Shown: piece after piece, positions 40,967 through 47,262 of the stretch
Numbering within the stretch: the first letter of the stretch is position 1
Layout of the letters: each line of letters starts with the position of its first letter
Assembly: GCA_040007395.1 (NCBI GenBank)
Contig: JBDTVG010000202.1
Location: forward strand, 1-47,262
Origin: DATGFK01 sp040007395
GTDB lineage: Bacteria; Chloroflexota; Anaerolineae; Aggregatilineales; UBA2796
DNA: 47,262 bases
Reading direction: 5' to 3'
Position numbers and translations under genes: made by a program
Notes under the pieces: generated by a model
What the model was told of the DNA's origin: nothing
The model's input: the letters and a program-made list of their open reading frames with translations, nothing else
Databases searched by the model: none

Positions 40967-43900
40967 ATGGCAATTAGTGATTTTCCATTAAGACGATCCG
41001 GCCCAAAACGGGCATCCCGATTCTCACAAGAATTTGCGGCTTTTTTATCAGTGTGCCTGCTTAGTATCCTGCTCCCCGTCTTAGTTTCTGCACAAGCGCA
41101 GCCCGGTCAGTTGCTTGTCAATCAACTTAGTATGGAGGAGCAGCAAGGCAAACAGGATCTCAATGTTTACTTCACTGTGCTGGATACACAGCAAAAAGTC
41201 GTTGTCGATCCCAAGATTACTCCCAACACTTTGATGCTAGACATCAACGGAACAAAGATCGATCCGCAGACGCTTAAGGTGGATACCCCGACCAACCCAC
41301 TTTATATTGTGTTCCTGCTGGATACCAGCGGCGCGAATTATGCGGCGGGTAATGCGATGTTAACTGGCGTTAAAAAGGCGATGCAAGGCATTGAACAAAG
41401 TTCGAAAAATACGACTTTTGCCGTTGCTCAGTTCAGTGACCAGATAACGCTCCTTACTTCCGGCTTCACCAATTCCGCTGGCGCTGCCGTAGCGGTAGAC
41501 CGGATCAAAGAATATAGGGGATCAAACTGCCTATTCAACGCGGCTTACGATGCTCAGAACCTGTTCCAGCCCCTTAGCCCAACGGCACGTCGTGCCCTAG
41601 TGATCGTCACAGGTGGCAAGGACTCCGACAAATACAATGCTAACAAGCTGTGCAGTCAAAATAACACAGCACAATCGGTCATCAAGCAAGCTCAGACACT
41701 CCCTTTCATCGTGCCGATCTATGTCGTGGGGATGCGTCGCCCAAACTATCCCCGATTCGATGATGCACTGGTGCAAACGCTGACTGGTATTACCCAGCAG
41801 ACAGGCGGCACAATCTCCGTCGGCCCGCCTGAGCAAGGCGAAGCATTGTTTCAAAGTGTCGCAGATGCGTTTGCCAATCAGCGTGTTGTCCAGACTTCGA
41901 TCTGTATAGCCCAAAATCCTGCCAATAAGGCAATTTTGTCGATGAGCGCGAGTGGTACGCCATTAACCTCAGCCCAAATCACGTTTTCCACGAATACGAA
42001 CTGTTCCGTCATCGCCTCAACCGCTACACCCTCGCCGTTTTCAATTGCTCTCTCACCCGGCACATATTCGCCGGGAAAAGAGGAATTCACGTTCAAGATT
42101 ACACGGCAAGGTGACGCAGACCTGACTAAGTATCACATCTCCACTAAGTATAAAGCGACGAATACCCAGTTGCCCGGTGAAGCAGGCGACTTTTTCGTCG
42201 CTGGCGATGCGAACCAGCCAACTACGACGGTAACGTTTTCCACCAAGGAGGCGCGTGCCGAAGGTTTTGTGGTGACTGTTGAAGCGATTGGCACGGATGG
42301 TTCACGCATCGGTACCCCGATGGTACAGGAGTATCAATTTGATCGCCCAACGGCGACACCAACCTCGACCATTGAGCCAAGCGTTACACCCTTGCCATTT
42401 ACAATTGCGCTCACACCCGGTACGTATTCGCTGGCAAAAGAGGAATTCACGTTCAAGATTACACGGCAAGGTGATGCAGACCTAGCTAAGTATCACATCT
42501 CCACCAAGTATAAAGCGACGAATACCCAGCTACCCGGTGAAGCAGGTGACTTTTTCATTGCCACCGATGTTAACCAGCCAACCACGACAGTAACGTTTTC
42601 CACCAAGGAGGCGCGTGCTGAAGGATTTGTGGTGACCGTCGAAGCGATTGGCAACGATGGTTCACGCATCGGCACACCGGTGGTACAGGAATACGGCTTC
42701 GAGCGCCCAACGGCGACACCAACCTCGACCATTGAGCCAACGGTGACTACCGTTCCGCCTTCTGTCGAATTGCTCGGCATCCGACTCGACCCGAGTACCA
42801 ACGAGATCGTTTGGAATTTGCGTACTGGCGATCTTGGTCCGGTGACTGGCTATACAATCCGGGTACTGGGTAAAAACAATATTGTCGTTTACGAAAAGAC
42901 CTTTAACGCTAAACCAAGCAGTGAAGTACGCATCCCGGCAAGTAGCGTTCCGACAGGCGATTATACGTTCGTTGTGGAACTTGCCGTACCGAATATGTCC
43001 AACCCGCCGTCCTTCTCGCTGTCAGTGACCTATACTACGCCACCGGCACCACCCAAACCGATTTGGGAGCAGATCGGCTTCCCGATGTTGTGCGCATTGG
43101 TTGTGATTGTGGCGATCTGCATTTTTGGCGCTATCTGGCTGCTATTGGCGCGTCGCCCACGCGCTCCACGTTTGCCCAAAGCGCCACCTCCGCCACAGCA
43201 GTCAAGTACGCCGAATACTCCAAAGCGAGAACAGAACAGTGTGCCACTGGCTAGCAATGAGACTGTGTTCCAGAATACGCGAGGGGAAGCCGCCTTCCTA
43301 GAAATAGAAAGATCGCCGGAAATGGCACCCGGAAAGCGGGTTGACATCACTACGACTCCGTTCTGGCTTGGACGTAACATTGATACCAAAGATGGGTTGA
43401 CCATTCCGGATACTGGTATTTCGCGGCTGCACACCTTTATCACCTTCGAGAACGGCGAGTACTATATCAACGGGTCCAAAACGCTGAACGGTACTCAGAT
43501 CAACGATGAACCGCTTGGCACTTACGATAACGAGGGTTGGACAGGCGGTAAACGCTCGCTCAGCAGCCTCTACCGTTCAAGCGGGAAGCCGGTGCGGATT
43601 GCACTAGGAAATGAGACAGTAGTCAAGTTCAGCCTGATAGAAAACTCGCCTAAATCGGGCGGGCCGAAGCCGCAGACTGCGGCGGCAAACATACCGCCTG
43701 CCGACGAGTCAACGGCAGCATTAGCGCGTGGACAAGGTGGAGGGAGTTCTCAAAAACCCAAGTCCGAAAAAGCAGAGCAGGTTAACTCTATCAAAGACAG
43801 TGACTATGCCCGCCCGATGCCGAAGGTCAAGTTGCCTGCGGAGCCGCCAGTATCCGACGAAACATACAGATTGCCAGCCGCAAAAAAGAATGCGGGCGCT

Positions 43901-44317
43901 CCCGCTGTGCCGGAGGCAGTCGAGAACATTAGTTTGCCAACCACCGTTGCGGCTCAACTGCAACTGGTTTCTGTATATAATGATGCATTGAACCGAAAAT
44001 TGGGACTGCCAATTCAATATGCGGTTGAGTCCAGCCTAGTGACAATTGGCAGCGACAGTGGGAATAACGATACTCGCATTCCCTCGCCCGAAGTCGCCCG
44101 TGAACATTTGCTGCTAATATGGCGCAATAGTAAATTCCATCTCAGACTCAAGGATAAGGAAAGCCGAACTTCGGTCAACGGAACGTTTATGGCAGCAGGA
44201 GAAGAGATTTCCTTAACACCGAACACAAGATACACGATTCAGATTGGGACAAAGACCGTACTCAGCTTTTTCTACACGGATACCCGTATCAGCACCGGGA
44301 CACTCTATTCGGCCTAA
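40967..44317 (+). CDS. Exported vWA protein with two cytoplasmic-type FHA domains
   Basis: A 1116-aa protein. A signal sequence ends near residue 45 (LLPVLVSAQAQPG). A von Willebrand A-like domain follows, with the MIDAS-type FLLDTSGAN near residue 113-121. Two tandem 120-residue beta-type modules (about 355-594) are each closed by a Thr/Pro linker (RPTATPTSTIEP). After another beta domain there is one membrane span (about 703-728). Beyond it lie FHA1 (about 791-858: WLGRNI, ISRLHTFI, LNGTQIN) and FHA2 (about 1014-1104: IGSDSGN, VAREHLLLIW, SVNGT). The vWA side would be outside and the FHAs inside. ATG 40967 (AAGGGAG 13 bases upstream) is preferred to 40790. It is divergent from the WXG100 operon and is a likely envelope component or sensor of that system. 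Confidence 0.85.
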   Translation: MAISDFPLRRSGPKRASRFSQEFAAFLSVCLLSILLPVLVSAQAQPGQLLVNQLSMEEQQGKQDLNVYFTVLDTQQKVVVDPKITPNTLMLDINGTKIDPQTLKVDTPTNPLYIVFLLDTSGANYAAGNAMLTGVKKAMQGIEQSSKNTTFAVAQFSDQITLLTSGFTNSAGAAVAVDRIKEYRGSNCLFNAAYDAQNLFQPLSPTARRALVIVTGGKDSDKYNANKLCSQNNTAQSVIKQAQTLPFIVPIYVVGMRRPNYPRFDDALVQTLTGITQQTGGTISVGPPEQGEALFQSVADAFANQRVVQTSICIAQNPANKAILSMSASGTPLTSAQITFSTNTNCSVIASTATPSPFSIALSPGTYSPGKEEFTFKITRQGDADLTKYHISTKYKATNTQLPGEAGDFFVAGDANQPTTTVTFSTKEARAEGFVVTVEAIGTDGSRIGTPMVQEYQFDRPTATPTSTIEPSVTPLPFTIALTPGTYSLAKEEFTFKITRQGDADLAKYHISTKYKATNTQLPGEAGDFFIATDVNQPTTTVTFSTKEARAEGFVVTVEAIGNDGSRIGTPVVQEYGFERPTATPTSTIEPTVTTVPPSVELLGIRLDPSTNEIVWNLRTGDLGPVTGYTIRVLGKNNIVVYEKTFNAKPSSEVRIPASSVPTGDYTFVVELAVPNMSNPPSFSLSVTYTTPPAPPKPIWEQIGFPMLCALVVIVAICIFGAIWLLLARRPRAPRLPKAPPPPQQSSTPNTPKREQNSVPLASNETVFQNTRGEAAFLEIERSPEMAPGKRVDITTTPFWLGRNIDTKDGLTIPDTGISRLHTFITFENGEYYINGSKTLNGTQINDEPLGTYDNEGWTGGKRSLSSLYRSSGKPVRIALGNETVVKFSLIENSPKSGGPKPQTAAANIPPADESTAALARGQGGGSSQKPKSEKAEQVNSIKDSDYARPMPKVKLPAEPPVSDETYRLPAAKKNAGAPAVPEAVENISLPTTVAAQLQLVSVYNDALNRKLGLPIQYAVESSLVTIGSDSGNNDTRIPSPEVAREHLLLIWRNSKFHLRLKDKESRTSVNGTFMAAGEEISLTPNTRYTIQIGTKTVLSFFYTDTRISTGTLYSA
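42029..42748 (+). repeat. 360-bp tandem duplication in the vWA-FHA gene
   Basis: Two adjacent copies, period exactly 360 bp (120 codons). For example GAGGAATTCACGTTCAAGAT recurs once per copy. They are nearly identical, pointing to a recent in-frame duplication of one beta-type module plus its Thr/Pro linker. Confidence 0.92.
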
Positions 44318-44380
44318 ACATCAAAGGCGGCCTTGTGTCCTGATTAGTTCGTCTGGAGGGGCAACGCAACCGTAACTGAG

Positions 44381-44414
44381 GTGCTGGGTTTTCGCGAAAA
44401 CCCAGCACTGTTTT
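44381..44414 (+). terminator. Terminator of the vWA-FHA gene
   Basis: A perfect 28-base palindrome, arm GTGCTGGGTTTTCG (44381-44394) and its complement (44395-44408), followed by TGTTTT. It lies 64 bases after the stop of the vWA-FHA gene. Confidence 0.82.
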
Positions 44415-44674
44415 GCATTTACTCTGCGTTTTTTGTTTGCTGTACCAGTGGGTTGCTGTAAATTCATATTTTGATATTGTACAGCAGCGTGTATCATGCG
44501 CCGCATTTTCCTCGCAACCACTACCAAATATTGCTTGTCATTCGCTTAGGGCAAACGCCCCAAAAGAATAGGCACATATTTCTGTCATTCGAGCAGATGG
44601 CTCTCAAAATCAACAGATGACCAATCAAGATTGGGATGACTATATGCCTAAGTCGCCCTCAATTGTTTTGGGAA
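44415..44674. other. Intergenic spacer between the T7SS-like locus and rpmB
   Basis: About 260 bases between two terminators of opposite direction. I see no gene, repeat or RNA structure here that I can support. A minus-strand open frame at 44321-44527 crosses the terminator and is not credible. Confidence 0.5.
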
Positions 44675-44700
44675 CAAAAAAAGCCAGCTTGCTGCTGGCT
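44675..44700 (-). terminator. Terminator of rpmB
   Basis: On the minus strand AGCCAGC-AGCAA-GCTGGCT is followed by a run of T (plus-strand AAAAAAA at about 44675-44682). It lies 20 bases after the rpmB stop: a textbook rho-independent terminator. Confidence 0.9.
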
Positions 44701-44720
44701 CTCTGAGCGGTGAAACGAAT

Positions 44721-44906
44721 TTACTTCTCGACCTTATTCAACGCTTTGATGCACTTGGTGCACATATATTTACGAATCGTTTGTGTCCCGACGGTCACTT
44801 TGACTCGTTGAATGTTAGGGTAAAAACGTCGCTTTGTCCGGTGCTTGGAGTGGCTGACGTTGTTGCCAACTTGCGCGATCTTCCCGCAATTTTCGCAGTG
44901 TGCCAT
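44721..44906 (-). CDS. rpmB: 50S ribosomal protein L28
   Basis: A 61-aa ribosomal protein of the large subunit. The sequence starts MAHCENCGKIAQVGNNVSHS and continues with KHRTKRRFYPNIQ, the core L28 signature. It has the zinc-type cysteines: CxxC near the N-terminus and CTKC near the C-terminus. The frame is open upstream to 44972, but the family always begins at MAxCxxCGK, so 44906 is used; GAGG lies 11 bases upstream. It is a single-gene unit with a strong terminator. The zinc-binding form suggests the cell keeps zinc-dependent ribosomes under normal conditions. Confidence 0.97.
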   Translation of the reverse strand: MAHCENCGKIAQVGNNVSHSKHRTKRRFYPNIQRVKVTVGTQTIRKYMCTKCIKALNKVEK

Positions 44907-45046
44907 GTTAAAAAATGCCTCATTCGCATTGGTGTTTGTAAACCAAACCTTGAATCGCACCGATAGTACCATAGGCGGGGCGGTTATACAAGGGTAAAGA
45001 CAGCAAGATTCACCCCACCCTAGCGCCGTTTTTGCTTCGTAAGGTT

Positions 45047-45733
45047 CTATAGATAATCCTCAGCTTGTGGGCGGCTAAACGGCTTATTGCGGAACGCCAG
45101 CCCAAAGCCCCGTCGTGTCACTACATATTGATGATCTGGGTCGATCTCGTCGAGGCGGCGGCGCAATCGACTGACCAACGCATCAATGGTCTGGTCGGTG
45201 ACTTCTTCGTCAGGCCCCCAGACGTAATCGCGCATCTCCTCGCGAGTGACGATATGCCCATCATGCTCGACCAGCAGGGTTAGCAGCAGAAATTGGCTAG
45301 GACTCAATGGCGGATCGAGTTTCCGTCCATTGATGATGACCTGCGCGCCATCTTCGTCCAGCGCCAAGCCCATTGTGGGAACCTCAACAGGTAGCATCTG
45401 CACAGTTGTGCCGGGATCGTCGAATTCGATAGTACACACCTGCGCGATATTGATCCGATCCCCAGCCCGTAGACGATGCGGTTGGTTGGGCGTTAGCCGT
45501 TCGCCGTTGACAAATGTGCCATTGGTGCTGTTCAGATCGGTAATAACTACCTGTTCGTGGTCGTATTCGAGGCAGGAATGTAACCGCGAAACCTGACTGT
45601 GGTCGATGATCAGGTGGCAATCACGCGCCCGACCAATCGTAAACGGATAACTCTCAAGCGGAACGGCCTGAGACTGTCGATCTGTCAGAGTCGTGATTCC
45701 ATCGAGCATGACAAGACGGGGTGCAGTGGGCAT
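45047..45733 (-). CDS. FHA-winged-helix transcriptional regulator
   Basis: A 228-aa fusion. Residues about 25-105 are an FHA domain (FTIGRARDCHLIIDHSQVSR, LHSCLEY, DLNSTNGTFVNGERL, LRAGDRINI), with the Arg/Ser/Asn residues needed to bind phosphothreonine all present. Residues about 125-220 are an OmpR/PhoB-type winged helix (LSPSQFLLLTLLVEHDGHIV, then YVWG, VDALVSRLRRRLD-like DALVSRLRRRLDE, YVVTRRGFGLAF). Such a protein would switch DNA binding through a phosphorylated partner, with no receiver domain. It lies near the T7SS-like locus, which has more FHA proteins, but no active Ser/Thr kinase is seen in the window. The link to that locus is inference. Confidence 0.92.
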   Translation of the reverse strand: MPTAPRLVMLDGITTLTDRQSQAVPLESYPFTIGRARDCHLIIDHSQVSRLHSCLEYDHEQVVITDLNSTNGTFVNGERLTPNQPHRLRAGDRINIAQVCTIEFDDPGTTVQMLPVEVPTMGLALDEDGAQVIINGRKLDPPLSPSQFLLLTLLVEHDGHIVTREEMRDYVWGPDEEVTDQTIDALVSRLRRRLDEIDPDHQYVVTRRGFGLAFRNKPFSRPQAEDYL

Positions 45734-45869
45734 GGCATATAACTTTCTGCTACATGCGATTGTTTATCGTACTAGTATGCGTATTTTTGCCTGACCTTAC
45801 TTTACGCGCTCCTGACGCTTGACCCACTGCCAAGCGCCGCTTCGCCTCTTGATTATTGGCGATGGCAGT

Positions 45870-46532
45870 CTAGACCCAGCTTTTGGGCGCATCGGGCAGT
45901 CTTGGTTTGCCGCGACCCTCGGCGCGAGCTAACGCGGCTTCCAAACGCTGCTGGCGCAAACTGGTCGTCACGTCACCGCGTGTGCGTTCCAATACTCCAC
46001 GCAGATTGTCCGTGCGGTGGCGTAATCCGCCGGAAACCGCGTCTGGAAAGTCGAATGTGACCAACAGATCGTAGATCGACTCCATTGCGATTAGCAAACG
46101 TTCTACTTCGTCGCTGTGATCACGGCGCAGAATATCCAGTATATAGCGGCGCAGTTCGCTAGCGGCTTCTGCCATCCCATTGAGGTAGGTAGATTCCTCA
46201 ATGCGGAGATCCTGTGGAGTCGGTAGTGGTTCGTTGCGTACCATCGCGTAAGCTAAGACCGCCTCGACATATTCCTTGAACGAATCCTGTGTATAACCTG
46301 CAAAGTACAGATCGGGGTACGTTTCGACTCCCGTCCGCATCTGATCCATGACAGCGTGGGCGGTATCGAGCAACTGTTGAGCGTTGTCCCATTCCTGACG
46401 GTGCATAGCGCGGATAGCATTGGCGCAGTGACGCACCAGAGTCCGCGACGTGCTGATCAGATTCTCCCTAGCGGCGTTTTTGCCTTCGAGCGCCGTGCGA
46501 ATATCCTCAGCGATTTTGTCCAGATTGTCCAC
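45870..46532 (-). CDS. Translin family protein
   Basis: A 220-aa all-helical protein of the translin/TRAX family, which binds single-stranded nucleic acids and, in TRAX members, cleaves RNA. Family features are the N-terminal helices with RENLISTSRTLVRHCANAIR, the central SFKEYVEAVLAYAMV, YLNGMAEAASELRRYIL, and the C-terminal FPDAVSGGLRHRTDNLRGVL with the R-x-T-D-x-x-R pattern. It starts with GTG and a weak AAAGAAG-like ribosome site. Some bacterial and archaeal genomes carry such single-gene homologues, with little known function. It is placed 136 bases behind the FHA-winged-helix gene, on the same strand but upstream in transcription, so the two may form one unit. Confidence 0.85.
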   Translation of the reverse strand: MDNLDKIAEDIRTALEGKNAARENLISTSRTLVRHCANAIRAMHRQEWDNAQQLLDTAHAVMDQMRTGVETYPDLYFAGYTQDSFKEYVEAVLAYAMVRNEPLPTPQDLRIEESTYLNGMAEAASELRRYILDILRRDHSDEVERLLIAMESIYDLLVTFDFPDAVSGGLRHRTDNLRGVLERTRGDVTTSLRQQRLEAALARAEGRGKPRLPDAPKSWV

Positions 46533-46828
46533 AATACGCTTCTTTCTATAATGCTGCGTCTGCCTGTTTTGTACATGCTTGAGTCAGCATTTGTCCTTAG
46601 TTTAAGATTATAAGGCGTAGATTATACTAGGGTCTCTTAGAACCCTTCCTCTATGATACTCTCCATAGACAACCAGTGGATTACTAAATTGCCCATATGA
46701 TAAATATCTCGGTAAAATTTTCATAATTTATGGGTTTTACAAGATTACTAAAATGATATACAACTAAATTGAACCAAAGTGATTTTGTAGAATACAAACA
46801 ATCTATTCAAACCTTTATTGGAGCTAAG
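46533..46828. other. AT-rich divergent intergenic region
   Basis: About 296 bases, clearly AT-richer than the DNA to the left, between the translin gene (minus) and the ATPase fragment (plus). It must hold both promoters. I see no repeat or RNA feature in it. The shift in base composition starts at about 46600. Confidence 0.5.
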
Positions 46829-47230
46829 ATGCGTCTAAAATCAGTAAAAATTCAAAATGGCTTCAAACGATTTTCCTCTCTGTCAATTGAAGATTTATCT
46901 GAAACAGCTAGGCTAGTTGTGATGACTGGCCCCAATGGATCAGGAAAATCTTCACTTTTTGATGCATTTAGAACTTGGCAAACTGACCGTGGTCTCGGCG
47001 GAAGTCGTGATGGCCTATATTACGGACGCTCAGATATATCTCCCAGTAATTTCACATCGAAAATCTCTTTCGAGTTTTTCGGCAGTGAACCAAGTAATAG
47101 TAGAAAAGCTTTCTATATTAGGTCTGCTTATCGGCACGAACCGGATTTTACCGTTCAACAGATACGAAACATGGGTACCATAATCGACGGAAAAAGAATT
47201 GAGCGTTTAATAACTAATGGTGCAAGCTAG
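46829..47230 (+). CDS. N-terminal part of a SMC/AAA-type ATPase, stops early
   Basis: The chain begins MRLKSVKIQNGFKRFSSLSI and has a Walker A MTGPNGSGKSSLFDAF near residue 30-45, the layout of AAA_15/RecF-like ATPases found in many defence and repair proteins. The reading frame ends at 47228-47230 after about 133 residues, before any signature or Walker B, whereas such proteins are normally several hundred residues. So it is either broken by a stop or frameshift, or a very short form; the window ends 32 bases later. ATG 46829 has GGAG 5 bases upstream; a TTG at 46769 is an unlikely start. Its AT-rich composition differs from its neighbours and suggests horizontal acquisition. Confidence 0.65.
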   Translation: MRLKSVKIQNGFKRFSSLSIEDLSETARLVVMTGPNGSGKSSLFDAFRTWQTDRGLGGSRDGLYYGRSDISPSNFTSKISFEFFGSEPSNSRKAFYIRSAYRHEPDFTVQQIRNMGTIIDGKRIERLITNGAS

Positions 47231-47262
47231 GGTAGCCATAAGAAGCGCTAAACTATAGGTAT

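Noticed and set aside
44321..44527. 68-aa minus-strand open frame after the vWA-FHA gene
   Set aside because: It reads through a perfect terminator palindrome and has no ribosome site or recognisable sequence.
44907..44972. Upstream extension of L28
   Set aside because: The family begins at MAxCxxCGK; the extra 22 residues are not ribosomal-protein-like.

Overview
The window reads as a chromosomal segment of a bacterium that is most likely a member of the Chloroflexota (Anaerolineae-like). This is an inference from gene style: several sugar ABC transporters with Thr/Pro-rich linkers, a zinc-type L28, FHA-winged-helix fusions, a translin homologue, and a type VII secretion-like locus with FHA and von Willebrand A proteins. 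No rRNA, tRNA or CRISPR was seen.

Region 1 (1-8.4 kb): small HNH protein, ribulose-phosphate 3-epimerase, an orphan receiver protein with a strong palindromic terminator, a small exported membrane protein, then on the minus strand an ABC-2-like membrane protein, a GH13-like enzyme with a non-canonical active site, an LCP (LytR-CpsA-Psr) protein and a TIR-TPR protein.

Region 2 (8.4-32.4 kb): a carbohydrate island of three transport cassettes separated by decayed transposase scars. Cassette 1 (8.7-14.6 kb, minus) is a CUT2-type importer with two permeases, a double ATPase, a binding protein and a GntR/FadR regulator. Cassette 2 (15.5-22.4 kb, minus) is a CUT1 importer without its own ATPase, with a GH31 glycosidase and a LacI regulator that has a perfect 24-bp palindrome in its promoter. 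Cassette 3 (23.7-31.7 kb, plus) is a CUT1 importer with two non-identical ATPases, followed by a sugar isomerase/epimerase and a Gfo/Idh/MocA dehydrogenase. In all three cassettes a strong stem-loop follows the binding-protein gene. Three copies of the same transposase type, all in the same orientation and each deleted differently, lie at 8.4, 14.9-15.4 and 32.0-32.4 kb. An SDR pseudogene and an IS3 orfA remnant lie between cassettes 2 and 3.

Region 3 (32.4-44.3 kb): a type VII secretion (T7SS)-like locus. It has a three-ATPase-domain EssC/EccC-like motor, a 90-aa protein sharing a repeated ~34-residue motif with the C-terminus of the motor, a protein with a possible ubiquitin-like domain plus FHA domain, an EssB-like membrane-anchored pseudokinase, four WXG100-like small proteins in an operon, and a large exported vWA protein with two cytoplasmic FHA domains. 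This is the most likely place for an undescribed system: a T7SS variant wired to FHA signalling.

Region 4 (44.3-47.3 kb): rpmB (L28), an FHA-winged-helix regulator, a translin-family protein, and an AT-richer fragment of a SMC/AAA-type ATPase that stops early at the right edge.
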